Assembly (NCBI RefSeq): GCF_000014065.1
Contig: NC_008044.1
Span: 1,511,501 to 1,575,500 of the forward strand
Length of the DNA: 64,000 nucleotides
DNA from: Ruegeria sp. TM1040
GTDB lineage: Bacteria > Pseudomonadota > Alphaproteobacteria > Rhodobacterales > Rhodobacteraceae
Direction of reading: 5' to 3'
Shown: in pieces, positions 45,223-54,856 of the stretch
Numbering within the stretch: the first letter of the stretch is position 1
Layout: each line of letters starts with the position of its first letter
Program-made: the position numbers and the translations under genes
The notes under the pieces: model-generated
What the model was told of the DNA's origin: nothing
Database searches by the model: none
Seen by the model: the letters and a program-made list of their open reading frames with translations, nothing else

Positions 45223-45316
45223 GACCCGTACATAGTCGCTGCGCACAACGGCGTCACCTGCACGCTGTGTCACATCCTTGTGGACAGGCTGTAACACGCG
45301 CCTTATCTCGGAAAGC

Positions 45317-45553
45317 ATGACTGATATTGACGCCACTCTGGATGCCATCGGCCTCCTCTGCCCTCTGCCCGTACTCAAGGCGAGAAAACGTCTTCAACCG
45401 CTTCGCGAAGGGGGTGTTCTGCGCATCCTCGCTGATGATCCGGCCGCAATCATTGATGTGCCGCATTTCTGTGCCGAAGCCGGGCATGAGTTTCTGGGAA
45501 TGGAAGAGCAAGATTCCCACCAGGTGTACCTCATCCGCAAGGGCGCAGCCTGA
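45317..45553 (+). CDS. TusA-family sulfur carrier
   Basis: A 78-aa sulfurtransferase of the TusA/SirA fold. The active cysteine is C15 in LLCPLPVLKARKRL. It carries persulfide sulfur from cysteine desulfurases to acceptors such as tRNA thiolation or molybdenum-cofactor steps. The ATG at 45317 has CGGAAAGC before it. Divergent from ccdA, a common neighbour of TusA genes. Confidence 0.9.
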   Translation: MTDIDATLDAIGLLCPLPVLKARKRLQPLREGGVLRILADDPAAIIDVPHFCAEAGHEFLGMEEQDSHQVYLIRKGAA

Positions 45554-45625
45554 GACCTGCGCGCCAAATGCCCGGACAACTGTACGTGGGCGCTGGCAGA
45601 TCGCACACGCATACGACATGAAATG

Positions 45626-45659
45626 AAAAAGGCGGCCCCTGCGAAGGAGCCGCCTTTTT
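45626..45659. terminator. Bidirectional terminator between tusA and rne
   Basis: AAAAAGGCGGC (45626-45636) pairs with GCCGCCTTTTT (45649-45659) with a 12-base loop. It has a T-run on both strands and lies between convergent genes. Confidence 0.85.
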
Positions 45660-45675
45660 CAAGTCTCTGAGGTCC

Positions 45676-48606
45676 TTAACGACCCACGGACCACCAGCCG
45701 CGCCGTTTGGGCTTGGCCGGTTCCTCGGGTTCAGGTTCCGCAACCGCAAGCGCCGGTTCCGGCTTCGCCTCTTCGGGTTCAACCTCTGCGTGGGTCTCCT
45801 CCTGAACCGGCTCCGGGGTCTCTTCAGGAGCAACTTCTTCAGATGCGGCCTCTTCTGCTGCGACCGGAGCAGGTGTCGTCTCGGCAACAACAGTCTCGGC
45901 CTTCGGCGCCTCTTGCGAGTCTGCAGTGTTCTGCGGTGCCTCGGAGGGTGCTTCCTCCGCAGTTGCCTCTTCGGATGCAGTGGTCTCTGCAGCGACAACA
46001 GGCGCCTCATCAACAGCCGCATCCTCAACCGGAGCAGGTGCTGCCGGTTCGGCTGGGGCTGCCTCTTCTGCCTCAGAGGCTTCCGAAGGCGTCGCTTCCG
46101 GAGCGGCGTCCTGAGCCTCTGCCTCTGCAGCTACCTCGGTTTCCACCTTCTTGCGAGAGCGGCTGCGGGTGCGCGTCCGAGTGCGCTTCTTCTTGGGCTC
46201 CGCCTCTCCGTCGCCTTCGCCAGCGGCATCCGGCGCGGTTTCGGTTTTGGAATCTGACTCAGCATCCTGAGAGTCTGTCGCCGCATCGGAGGCATCGGAG
46301 GCATTTGCCTCACTTGCCTGCGCGTCAGCGTCCTGACCGTTCTCGCCATTGCCAGACTTCTTGCGACGCCGGCGACGACGCTTGCGCTTGGGCTTTGCCT
46401 CGCCTTCGGTTTCATCGGCTTCAGGGGCTTGGGGCGCAGGCGCTTCCTCCGGGGTTTCAGCAACCTCTTCAATGGCATCGACCTGATCCATGATCGATGC
46501 ATCCACCGACACCACAGGGGTCGTGACTGCAGGGATCGCGCGCGATGCCGTCTTGAACTTCTCAAGCGAGAAATCCGGGCTGACGAGGGTCACATCGCCT
46601 TCGATCCGGACCGACAGGCCATAGCGCGCTTCGATCTGAGCGATATGCTCGCGCTTCTGGTTCATCAGGTAGTTCGCGATGTCCACGGGACATTTTACCA
46701 GCACTTCGCGCGACCGGCGGCGGGTGCCTTCCTCTTCGATCTGACGCAGGATGGACAGCGCCATGCTGTCGTCCGACCGGATAAGTCCGGTGCCGTGACA
46801 ATGCGGACAAGGCGCTGTTGTTGCCTCGATCATGCCCGGACGCAGACGCTGGCGCGACATTTCCAAGAGGCCAAAGCCGGAGATCCGGCCCACCTGAATA
46901 CGGGCACGATCGGTCTTGAGCTTGTCTTTGAGCTTCTTCTCGACGGCGGCATTGTTCTTGCGCTCGTCCATGTCGATGAAGTCGATCACAATGAGACCCG
47001 CGAGATCGCGCAGACGCAGCTGGCGCGCCACTTCTTCGGCCGCCTCCAGGTTGGTCTTGACCGCGGTTTCCTCGATCGATGCTTCCTTAGTTGCCCGGCC
47101 GGAGTTCACGTCGATTGCCACCAGTGCCTCGGTCACGCCGATCACGATATAGCCGCCCGACTTCAGCTGAACGGTCGGATTGAACATCCCGCCGAGATAG
47201 CTTTCCACCTGATAACGCGCAAAGAGCGGCAGCTGATCCTGGTAGTTTTTCACGTTCTTGGCGTGGGACGGCATGATCATCTTCATGAAGTCCTTGGCGA
47301 TGCGGTAGCCGCGTTCGCCTTCAACCAGAACCTCGTCGATCTCGCGATTATACAGGTCGCGGATCGAGCGTTTGATGAGGTCGCCCTCTTCATAGATCTT
47401 TGCGGGCGCGATGGATTTCAGCGTCAGTTCGCGGATCTGCTCCCACATGCGCTGAAGGTATTCATAGTCGCGCTTGATCTCCGCCTTGGTGCGTTTGGCC
47501 CCGGCGGTGCGCACGATGAGTCCCGCCCCGGTCGGCACATCAAGTTCGGTCGCGATGTCCTTGAGTTTCTTGCGGTCTGCGGCATTGGTGATCTTGCGCG
47601 AGATGCCGCCGCCACGGGCGGTGTTGGGCATCAGAACGCAATAGCGACCTGCAAGAGACAGGTAAGTGGTCAGCGCAGCGCCCTTGTTGCCACGCTCTTC
47701 CTTGACAACCTGCACCAACAGCACCTGACGGACCTTGATGACCTCTTGGATCTTGTACCGTTTGGGGCGCGGTTTGCGCGGCGGACGAATGTCTTCCTGA
47801 TCATCGTCGTCGGCAACCGACTCGATGCTGTCATCCTTGTCGGCTGCATCAGCCCCACCGGTTTTCGCCTCGGGCGCATCCTCTGTGCCACCTTCATCGG
47901 TGTCGTCGTCCGCATCCGCCTCTTCAATAGCGGCGGAGTCTTCGGCCACGGTTTCGGCTTCGCCATCTGTCGCGGGTTCTGCTACGACGCTGTCGTCGCC
48001 CGCTGGCGCTTCGCCGTCAGTTGTGTCCGCCTCAGGCATCTCTGCCGCTGCATCATCGCCCACCGGTTCCTCGACCGGGGTCTCTGCTACGGTTTCCATC
48101 GGCGAGGTCGCCTCCGGCACCTCTGCCAGCACCGTGCTGTCATCGCTGAGGTCAATTGTCTCCATTCCGGAAATCTCACCCTCGGGGGTGGCGACTTCTT
48201 TTGTTTCAACGGCGTCAGCGGTCTTGGCTTTTTCAGCGCGGGTCTTGCTGCGCGAGCGGCTGCGGCGCTTGGGCTTGGGTTCGTCGTCTTCTTCATCGCG
48301 GGCGCGCATTGCCTCGGCATAGGCGCGCTCTTCTTCCATCAGGGCCTCGCGGTCCGCGACGGGGATCTGGTAATAGTCCGGGTGAATTTCCGAAAACGCG
48401 AGGAAGCCATGGCGGTTGCCGCCATAGTCCACAAAAGCGGCCTGCAGCGAAGGCTCGACGCGGGTTACTTTTGCAAGATAGATATTGCCAGCCAGCTGGC
48501 GTTTGTTTTCAGATTCAAAGTCGAATTCCTCAACTTTGTTTCCATCCACCACCACAACGCGAGTTTCCTCTGCGTGGGTGGCGTCGATCAGCATTTTCTT
48601 CGCCAT
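45676..48606 (-). CDS. rne: Ribonuclease E
   Basis: A 976-aa endoribonuclease of the RNase E/G family. The S1 domain starts at about residue 38 and is interrupted by an acidic, low-complexity insert (about 80-283) before it resumes at RYKIQEVIKVRQVLLVQVVKEERGNKGAALTTYL. The DNase I-like catalytic subdomain (with DVNSGRATKEASIEETAVKTNLEAA, then VIDFIDMDERKNN) and the zinc-link CPHCHGTG follow. The C-terminal 330 residues are disordered, with Arg-rich RNA-binding tracts (KRKRRRRRRKKSG, RTRTRSRSRKK) and a short PKRRGWWSVGR end, a likely degradosome scaffold. It starts at 48606, after AAGGA; an upstream extension is not conserved. Confidence 0.94.
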   Translation of the reverse strand: MAKKMLIDATHAEETRVVVVDGNKVEEFDFESENKRQLAGNIYLAKVTRVEPSLQAAFVDYGGNRHGFLAFSEIHPDYYQIPVADREALMEEERAYAEAMRARDEEDDEPKPKRRSRSRSKTRAEKAKTADAVETKEVATPEGEISGMETIDLSDDSTVLAEVPEATSPMETVAETPVEEPVGDDAAAEMPEADTTDGEAPAGDDSVVAEPATDGEAETVAEDSAAIEEADADDDTDEGGTEDAPEAKTGGADAADKDDSIESVADDDDQEDIRPPRKPRPKRYKIQEVIKVRQVLLVQVVKEERGNKGAALTTYLSLAGRYCVLMPNTARGGGISRKITNAADRKKLKDIATELDVPTGAGLIVRTAGAKRTKAEIKRDYEYLQRMWEQIRELTLKSIAPAKIYEEGDLIKRSIRDLYNREIDEVLVEGERGYRIAKDFMKMIMPSHAKNVKNYQDQLPLFARYQVESYLGGMFNPTVQLKSGGYIVIGVTEALVAIDVNSGRATKEASIEETAVKTNLEAAEEVARQLRLRDLAGLIVIDFIDMDERKNNAAVEKKLKDKLKTDRARIQVGRISGFGLLEMSRQRLRPGMIEATTAPCPHCHGTGLIRSDDSMALSILRQIEEEGTRRRSREVLVKCPVDIANYLMNQKREHIAQIEARYGLSVRIEGDVTLVSPDFSLEKFKTASRAIPAVTTPVVSVDASIMDQVDAIEEVAETPEEAPAPQAPEADETEGEAKPKRKRRRRRRKKSGNGENGQDADAQASEANASDASDAATDSQDAESDSKTETAPDAAGEGDGEAEPKKKRTRTRTRSRSRKKVETEVAAEAEAQDAAPEATPSEASEAEEAAPAEPAAPAPVEDAAVDEAPVVAAETTASEEATAEEAPSEAPQNTADSQEAPKAETVVAETTPAPVAAEEAASEEVAPEETPEPVQEETHAEVEPEEAKPEPALAVAEPEPEEPAKPKRRGWWSVGR

Positions 48607-49199
48607 TAGTCCTTGGATTGCACCATGCCAGTACAGGTTGCCTCCGGTCGGGGCGCATACGACAGGAGGCCGAAGCCCCCGTGCCCGCGCCGGGTCCGGG
48701 TGGACGAACATGTTGTGGGTGGTGTCTTGTCAGGGCGATATTTGACTGCGTCACGGACCAGGAGATGCACGAAAGGGAATTCCGGCTTAAAGGCGGAAAT
48801 CCTGCGTCAGTGCTCAATCGTCTCGCGCGCGTCATCGCGGTTCTTCTCCGACAGGTGGGGATATCCCGAACCCTGCCCGTTATTTCCTCTTTGATCTGAC
48901 CGAGTCTCGGCCGCGTCAAAGCAGGCACTCTTCAGCCTCGCAGTCTGCGAGACGTTCTGGACTGTCAGCCATGCCCCGGCGTGGGCCGGACGGACATGAC
49001 GACAGAAAATCTCATGGGTGAACACCTGTTTTGCGGCGCTCCGTCTTTCAGCATAAGGCCTGTGGATAGGTAATGACAATGGTCATTCTGCGCAGGCACC
49101 GCCGAGAGAGGTATTTTCATCCTTGCCTGCAAATTTCAAAGGCAAGGTTAAGACCGGGGCGTGGAGCGGCGTTTTGATGCAAAACTATCCCGGTTTACG
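48607..49199. other. Long leader region upstream of rne
   Basis: A gap of about 590 bases between rne and the HAD gene, with no supportable protein gene. In many bacteria rne has a long structured 5' leader through which RNase E regulates its own mRNA; that is likely here. A 6-4-6 inverted repeat (49072-49077 with 49082-49087) may be an operator or a stem near the promoter. I cannot place the promoter with confidence. Confidence 0.5.
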
Positions 49200-49889
49200 T
49201 CAGAGACTGCGGCCCTGCCGACGGCGCTCATGGTGAAAGTGGGCCTGAGCGGTGGTGACGGCCTCTGTGAGGGTCGTCGCGAAACGCTGTCCAACATCCG
49301 GAAACGCCCGCGCGCTTGGGCGCAGATCCGGGATTTGCACTGCAAAACAGCCTGCCCGCGCCGCCGCCGTGATCCCTGTGTCGCTGTCCTCAAAAGCCGC
49401 GCAGTTCTGGGGCGGTACGCCAAGCTGCTCTGCCGCCTGAACATAAGGTGCAGGATCCGGTTTGTTTGCAGGGACCTCATCACCGCCGATTACGGTCCGA
49501 AAACACCTCAACAACCCGGCTCGGTCAAGGTGATGGCGGGCCTTGTCACCAAATGTCGAAGTCACAACAGCCATGACCGCCCCAGATGCATGAAGGGCTG
49601 AGATCGTCTCTGCGACCGTCGGCTTGACGGGGATGCCCGCCGCAAGCCGCCTCTGGCTGTGGTGCTGCCAGGCCAGATCAAGTGCGTCGAAATCGCGATC
49701 CGGCCCGATGAAGTCGCGCACCATGGCCTCGCCCTGCGTCCGGGCGCTGCCAATGAGGGTCATGAAGAACGCGCGCATCTCGCCGGGATCCAGATCGAAC
49801 TCCGGCGCGCAATCGAGAAAGGCGTCCAGCGTGAGCCGCTCCGTATCAAGGAGCAGCCCATCCATATCAAAGAGATACCCCGCGGGCAT
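49200..49889 (-). CDS. HAD-superfamily phosphatase (beta-phosphoglucomutase-like)
   Basis: A 229-aa hydrolase of HAD subfamily IA. Motif I is FDMDGLLLDTE (nucleophile Asp at about residue 8), motif II VTST (about 110), motif III NKPDPAPY (about 143) and motif IV FEDSDTG (about 166). The cap is the helical type 1. Likely substrate a small phosphorylated sugar; not decided. Its start overlaps the stop of the DctD-like gene by one base (TGATG), so it is translated together with it. Confidence 0.88.
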   Translation of the reverse strand: MPAGYLFDMDGLLLDTERLTLDAFLDCAPEFDLDPGEMRAFFMTLIGSARTQGEAMVRDFIGPDRDFDALDLAWQHHSQRRLAAGIPVKPTVAETISALHASGAVMAVVTSTFGDKARHHLDRAGLLRCFRTVIGGDEVPANKPDPAPYVQAAEQLGVPPQNCAAFEDSDTGITAAARAGCFAVQIPDLRPSARAFPDVGQRFATTLTEAVTTAQAHFHHERRRQGRSL

Positions 49890-51226
49890 CAGCCGAGATA
49901 GTCGGAGCGCTGCAGGCCGTATTTCGCCATTTTCTCATTCAGCGTTCGACGCGGCAGGCAGAGCTCTTCCATCACCGAAGCGATAGACCCCTTGTGACGA
50001 CGCATGGTGTTGTCGATCAACATACGTTCAAAGGCTTCGACGTATTCTTTCAGAGGCTTGCCTTCGGTGGTCATCACCGGCTGCATATCTTCGTGGTCGC
50101 TCATCAAGAGAGAGGCAATGGTGCCTGAGCCGCGGCGCGATTGCAGCACTGCGCGCTCTGCCACGTTGATCAGCTGACGAACGTTACCGGGCCACGGCGC
50201 CTGCAAGAGCTGCGCAGCCTCCTGCGCCGTCACCTGCGGCGCCTCGCAGCCGTATTCCTCGGAAAATTGTTCCGACAGGCGAGTGAACAGCGTCAGGATG
50301 TCCTCGCCCCGCTGGCGCAACGGGGGCACCGTGATGCGCAGCGCGGCCAAGCGATAAAAGAGATCGGCGCGCAGTACATCCTCGGAGGTTTTCCCCGCCT
50401 CCTGCAGGTTGGAGATCGCAATGATGCGGGTCTCGCCCGGAATGCCCTGCTCGTTGATAAAGCTCAAGAGCTTCGCCTGCAGGGCTTCGCTCAGCGCCTC
50501 GACATCCTCCAACACAAGGGTGCCGCCACGGGCCTCTTCGACGGCGGGCAGCATGCTGTCTTCGGGCTGCATGGGACCAAACAGACGTTTGGCGAGTGCT
50601 TCTTCCTCAAGAGCGGCACAGGACACCAGCACGAATTTCTTGCCCGCGCGGCTGCCCACGGCATGAAGCGCATGCGCAACGAGCGTTTTGCCGGTGCCGG
50701 TTTCCCCGTCGATCAGAACATGGCCATCCGCCTGGCCGAGGTCGAGAATGTCCTCGCGCAGGCGGTCCATAACGGGGCTGGTTCCGATCAGCTTCTTCAT
50801 GATTTGACCGCCATCGGAAAGCTCGCGGCGCAGCGCACGTGTATCGAGCGTCAACCGTCGTGCGCCAGTGGCGCGCTTGGCCAGCTCCGACATGCGGTCA
50901 GGGTTGAAGGGTTTTTCGAGAAAATCAAACGCTCCGACGCGCATGGCCTCGACTGCCATCGGCACATCGCCGTGACCGGTGATCATGATCACCGGCAGCG
51001 AACTGTCCGATCCCATGAGTTTCTTGAGGAACTGCATCCCGTCCATGCCCGGCATTTTGATGTCGGAAATCACAATGCCCGGATAATCCGGCCCCAGCGC
51101 CTTGAGCGCATCCTCGGCGCTGGCGAATGTTTCGGTGTCATAGCCAGACAGTGCCAGCCATTGGCTGATCGACTGACGCATGTCCTGTTCGTCATCCACA
51201 ATCGCAATTTTCATGGCCTGTGCCAT
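49889..51226 (-). CDS. DctD-like response regulator with AAA+ domain lacking GAFTGA
   Basis: A 445-aa NtrC-family regulator. The receiver domain has phosphoacceptor D55 in IVISDIKMPGMDG. The AAA+ domain (about residues 142-370) keeps Walker A GETGTGKT (174-181) and the sensor region RADLFYRLAALRITVPPLRQR, but the L1 loop that carries GAFTGA is replaced by a shorter LFGPMQPEDSMLPAVEEAR (215-233), and Walker B reads LVLEDVE where LFLDEI is usual. The Fis-type helix-turn-helix is C-terminal (about 400-440). Without GAFTGA it should not remodel sigma-54 polymerase. It is 24 bp after its sensor kinase; AGGGC precedes the ATG. Confidence 0.9.
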   Translation of the reverse strand: MAQAMKIAIVDDEQDMRQSISQWLALSGYDTETFASAEDALKALGPDYPGIVISDIKMPGMDGMQFLKKLMGSDSSLPVIMITGHGDVPMAVEAMRVGAFDFLEKPFNPDRMSELAKRATGARRLTLDTRALRRELSDGGQIMKKLIGTSPVMDRLREDILDLGQADGHVLIDGETGTGKTLVAHALHAVGSRAGKKFVLVSCAALEEEALAKRLFGPMQPEDSMLPAVEEARGGTLVLEDVEALSEALQAKLLSFINEQGIPGETRIIAISNLQEAGKTSEDVLRADLFYRLAALRITVPPLRQRGEDILTLFTRLSEQFSEEYGCEAPQVTAQEAAQLLQAPWPGNVRQLINVAERAVLQSRRGSGTIASLLMSDHEDMQPVMTTEGKPLKEYVEAFERMLIDNTMRRHKGSIASVMEELCLPRRTLNEKMAKYGLQRSDYLG

Positions 51227-51250
51227 AAGTTGCCCTCCAGGTCGTGCCGC

Positions 51251-53053
51251 CTATTCGGCGGCCTCGATGCCGTCCATCAGGATCGGCAGTTGCATTTCAA
51301 ACACCGCGCCGCCCGCATCGGAATTGCGGGCCGTGAGGCGACCGCCTAGGTCGTTCACGATCCCCGAGGAGATAGCAAGCCCAAGTCCGACACCGTCACC
51401 CGGTTGCTTGGTGGTGTAAAACGGCTCGAACAGGCTGTCGAAATCCTGAATGCCGTCGCCATTGTCGCGGACCGTGAGGGTCGCAGTTTCACCGGCGGCC
51501 AGGATGATCTCAACCTCGGGTTCCTCAACAGATTTGGTGGCATCCAGCGCATTGCGCAAGAGGTTCACCATAACCTGCTCCAGTCGCATCCGATCCGCCA
51601 TCACAAAGACCGGCTCATCCGGCAGGATACGGGTGATCTGGACGTGGCGCTGGCGCAGTTGCGGCTCCATCATCGACAGCGAAGAGGCGAGCGCATCGCC
51701 CATGTTTACTGGGCTGAACGCGTCTCCACCCTTGCGCGCATAGGATTTCAGCTGCCGCGTGATCGCCCCCATGCGTTCAATGAGGTCGTCGATGCGCCCA
51801 AAAGACGACAGCGCCTCGTCGGGGCGGTTACGTTGCAGGAGCAGGCGCGCACCCGCGAGGTAGGTTTTCATCGCCGCCAGCGGCTGGTTGAGCTCATGGC
51901 TCACGGCGGCAGACATCTCTCCGAGCGCGGCCAGTTTGGAGCTCTGCGCAAGGCTTTGTTCAGCCACAGCGAGGGTCTTTTGCACCCGTTCACGCTCGGC
52001 AATTTCCCGCTGCAGGCGCGCATTCAACACGCGAAGCTCCGCCGACTCGCGCTGAAACAGCGCCATCCGCAGCGCCGTCTTGCGGCTCAACGCGTAAAAC
52101 GCCAACGCAAGCAGGATCGCAAACCCCATGATTTCGAGCGCAATCACCGCGTTGACCTGTTCGCGGATCGAATCATAGGTGGTGTAGGACATCATCCGCC
52201 ACCCCTGGAACGGCACCCGAGTCTCGAGCCGCATCACCGCCTCACCTTGCAGGTAGACATCGGTGGGCAGGGCAGCCCAATCCGCAGTCGCGCGGATGGC
52301 ACGCTGGATCGCACCCTCCGGTGTTTGCTCCTTCAGGGCCTCCCCTTCCGAGAGCCCCCGCCAGCGCGCCTCTGTGGCGAGCACAACGGTGCCGGTGCTG
52401 TCGGCCACCATCACGGCGTCGGAAATGCCCGCCCAGGCGCGTTCGAACTTTTGCAGATCGACCTCGACCATAATGACGCCAAGCGTGCCGCTGCTGTCGA
52501 CGAGACGGCGCGAATACGTGAATTGATACCCCCGCACCTCGCGCGGGATCACCGAAAACACGGTGGCGTTCGACCGGATTGCCTCAACAAAGAAGGGCGC
52601 ATTGCGATAGATTTCACCGAGTCGAACACGATCCGTGGCCGCAACCGTGCGCCCATCTCGGTCCATCAAGGTTATGGAGGCCGCACCGATTTCATCAACA
52701 AAGGAAATGAGGCGCTGGGTCGAAAGCGAAAAATCCTGGCTCTGCAGCGCCGAGATCAGCGCCTGGTCGCGCGACAGAAGCTGCGGCACAATCGCGTGGC
52801 GGCGCAATTCGCTGACGAGGTTGCCTGAATAAAGCGCAAGCCGCAGTTCCGCCCGATTGCGTGTGGTCTCGGTAAAACTGTGGGTCAACGTGGAGTTGGT
52901 GAACCAGACGGTCGCCCCTGCGATGGCCATGAAGGCCACAAGTGCCAGGCGCACGCGCCAGGAGATCGTGCGCGACCTCAACGTCGGGCGCTCAGCACGA
53001 CGTTCAGAAGGCGCAGGCGGCTTTGCGCCGGGAGTCTCCTCAGAGGCAGTCAT
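51251..53053 (-). CDS. DctB-like sensor histidine kinase
   Basis: A 600-aa membrane kinase, the likely partner of the DctD-like regulator 24 bp downstream. The N-terminal cytoplasmic segment and first helix (about residues 32-52) are followed by a double-PDC periplasmic sensor (about 60-300), a second helix (about 307-325), a coiled coil, and the HisKA domain with the phospho-His in EMSAAVSHELNQPLAAMK (about 388). The ATP-binding domain has the N box (VNLLRNALDATKS) and DNGDGI and GVGLGLAIS blocks. DctB proteins sense C4-dicarboxylates. No dctPQM genes are seen here, so the ligand is inferred. Confidence 0.9.
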   Translation of the reverse strand: MTASEETPGAKPPAPSERRAERPTLRSRTISWRVRLALVAFMAIAGATVWFTNSTLTHSFTETTRNRAELRLALYSGNLVSELRRHAIVPQLLSRDQALISALQSQDFSLSTQRLISFVDEIGAASITLMDRDGRTVAATDRVRLGEIYRNAPFFVEAIRSNATVFSVIPREVRGYQFTYSRRLVDSSGTLGVIMVEVDLQKFERAWAGISDAVMVADSTGTVVLATEARWRGLSEGEALKEQTPEGAIQRAIRATADWAALPTDVYLQGEAVMRLETRVPFQGWRMMSYTTYDSIREQVNAVIALEIMGFAILLALAFYALSRKTALRMALFQRESAELRVLNARLQREIAERERVQKTLAVAEQSLAQSSKLAALGEMSAAVSHELNQPLAAMKTYLAGARLLLQRNRPDEALSSFGRIDDLIERMGAITRQLKSYARKGGDAFSPVNMGDALASSLSMMEPQLRQRHVQITRILPDEPVFVMADRMRLEQVMVNLLRNALDATKSVEEPEVEIILAAGETATLTVRDNGDGIQDFDSLFEPFYTTKQPGDGVGLGLAISSGIVNDLGGRLTARNSDAGGAVFEMQLPILMDGIEAAE

Positions 53054-53089
53054 GACGCAACACTAGGTTTACCGCCTCTGAGGCTCAAG

Positions 53090-53758
53090 TCAGGCGTCCG
53101 TGAGAAGTCCGGACAATGCGCGGAACATCGCCACACCGTCGGTGCCGCCATGGCCTTCGTCGGCGGCGCGTTCGGGGTGAGGCATCATGCCCAGGACTCG
53201 ACGGTTTTCCGACAGGATCCCCGCAATGTCTGCGACCGAACCGTTGGGATTGTCCACATAGGTGAACGCGACGCGGTCCTGATCCTTCAGCATCTGAACC
53301 GTGGCGTCATCCGCATAGTAGTTGCCATCGTGATGCGCGATCGGCACGCCGATCACATCGCCTGCGTTGTAACCTTGGGTGAAGGCACTGTCGGAGGTCG
53401 CAACCGCCAGGTCGACGGTCTTGCAGATATATTTGAGCCCCGCATTGCGCAGCAGTGCGCCGGGCAGAACGCCGGTCTCGGTCAGGATCTGAAACCCGTT
53501 GCAGACCCCAAGCGCATATCCGCCGCGCTCGGCATGCGCGACCACGGCCTTGCAGATCGGTGACTGCGCCGCGATCGCACCGCAGCGCAGATAGTCCCCA
53601 TAAGAAAACCCACCGGGCACGCCAACGATGTCCACCCCCTCGGGCAGTTCGCTGTCCTTGTGCCACACCATCGAGACATCGAAACCGGCCTGCTCAAAAG
53701 CTACGGCAAGGTCACGGTCGCAGTTGGATCCGGGGAAAACGACGACAGCAGCCTTCAT
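53090..53758 (-). CDS. purQ: Phosphoribosylformylglycinamidine synthase, glutaminase subunit
   Basis: A 222-aa class I glutamine amidotransferase that supplies ammonia to PurL in step four of purine synthesis. The start [17 protein letters not shown], the nucleophile Cys in [14 protein letters not shown] (about residue 86) and the His and Glu of MMPHPERA (near the C-terminus) are in place. The ATG overlaps the purS stop by one base, so purS and purQ are coupled. purL is not in the window. Confidence 0.97.
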   Translation of the reverse strand: MKAAVVVFPGSNCDRDLAVAFEQAGFDVSMVWHKDSELPEGVDIVGVPGGFSYGDYLRCGAIAAQSPICKAVVAHAERGGYALGVCNGFQILTETGVLPGALLRNAGLKYICKTVDLAVATSDSAFTQGYNAGDVIGVPIAHHDGNYYADDATVQMLKDQDRVAFTYVDNPNGSVADIAGILSENRRVLGMMPHPERAADEGHGGTDGVAMFRALSGLLTDA

Positions 53759-53988
53759 CACTGGATCTCGACGCTGTAGGATTCGATGACAGTATTGGCG
53801 AGCAGCTTTTCGCACATCTCGGTCACGTCGGCCTCAGTGGCACCCTCGGCCAGCTCCAGGTCAATCACCTTGCCCTGACGCACGCCTTCGACCTTGTCAA
53901 AGCCAAGCGCGCCAAGCGCGTGACGCACGGCCTCTCCTTGCGGATCGAGAACCCCGTTCTTCAGCATCACATGCACCCGTGCTTTCAT
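53758..53988 (-). CDS. purS: Phosphoribosylformylglycinamidine synthase, PurS subunit
   Basis: A 76-aa subunit ([21 protein letters not shown]) that bridges PurQ and the small PurL in the three-part FGAM synthase. The start at 53988 gives the normal N-terminus; a longer frame adds five residues. The one-base overlap with purQ and the position 106 bp after purC define a purine operon. Confidence 0.95.
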   Translation of the reverse strand: MKARVHVMLKNGVLDPQGEAVRHALGALGFDKVEGVRQGKVIDLELAEGATEADVTEMCEKLLANTVIESYSVEIQ

Positions 53989-54054
53989 CGCGTCTTTCCT
54001 CAAGTTCCTGCGGGCGGGAGCATGAGCGCCCTGCCCTGTTGCGCTATTGAAAAA

Positions 54055-54085
54055 CCCGCAAGACCGACGGAGCGGCGCTTGCGGG
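54055..54085 (-). terminator. Terminator after purC
   Basis: An 8-bp stem (54055-54062 with 54078-54085). On the minus strand it is followed by a TTTTT run. It lies between purC and purS, so purS and purQ may depend on read-through or on their own promoter. Confidence 0.75.
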
Positions 54086-54094
54086 CGAAATCTC

Positions 54095-54856
54095 TTAGTT
54101 CACCAGCTGGGGCTTGCCCGGCGCGGGTGGGTTGTTGGGCATGACGCCCAGACGGCGGGCCACCTCGGTATAGGCATCCGTGAGGCTGCCAAGGTCGCGG
54201 CGGAACACATCCTTGTCGAGCTTTTGCCCGGTCTTGATGTCCCACAGACGGCAGCTGTCGGGGCTGATCTCATCGGCCACCACAAGACGCTGGAAATCGC
54301 CGTCGTAGATCCGGCCGATCTCGATCTTGAAGTCCACGAGGCGGATCCCCACGGCGAGCATCACGCCAGAGAGGAAGTCATTCACCCGCAGCGCCAGCGA
54401 CAAGATATCATCCATGTCCTGCTGGCTCGCCCAGCCAAAGGCGGCGATATGCTCTTCGGTGACCAGCGGGTCCCCCAGCGCGTCGTCCTTGTAGCAATAT
54501 TCCACGATCGGACGCGGCAACTGAGTGCCTTCGTCCATCCCGAGACGCTTGCACAGCGACCCGGCGGCATAGTTGCGAACGATGATCTCCAGCGGGACGA
54601 TCTCGCAAGAGCGCACGAGTTGTTCGCGCATGTTCAGCCGTTTCAGGAAGTGTGTTGGCACCCCGATCTGCCCCAGACCCAGCATGAAGAATTCGCTCAG
54701 GATGTTGTTCAGGACACCCTTGCCCTCGATCACGTCGTGCTTTTCGGCATTGAAGGCTGTGGCATCGTCCTTGAAGTACTGGACGATCGTGCCCGGTTCG
54801 GGCCCTTCATACAGAGTTTTTGCCTTGCCTTCGTAAATCTTCTTGCGCCGCGCCAT
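54095..54856 (-). CDS. purC: SAICAR synthetase
   Basis: A 253-aa enzyme that joins aspartate to CAIR in purine synthesis. The N-terminus [22 protein letters not shown] and the family blocks [13 protein letters not shown] (about residue 100), VDFKIEIGR (about 182) and [12 protein letters not shown] (about 203) are all present. The start at 54856 is set by the N-terminus; a frame extension upstream adds non-homologous residues. A terminator follows it. Confidence 0.97.
   Translation of the reverse strand: MARRKKIYEGKAKTLYEGPEPGTIVQYFKDDATAFNAEKHDVIEGKGVLNNILSEFFMLGLGQIGVPTHFLKRLNMREQLVRSCEIVPLEIIVRNYAAGSLCKRLGMDEGTQLPRPIVEYCYKDDALGDPLVTEEHIAAFGWASQQDMDDILSLALRVNDFLSGVMLAVGIRLVDFKIEIGRIYDGDFQRLVVADEISPDSCRLWDIKTGQKLDKDVFRRDLGSLTDAYTEVARRLGVMPNNPPAPGKPQLVN

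Noticed and set aside
46429-48609. A 726-codon open frame on the plus strand opposite rne
   Set aside because: Antisense shadow of RNase E; no recognisable domain and no ribosome site.
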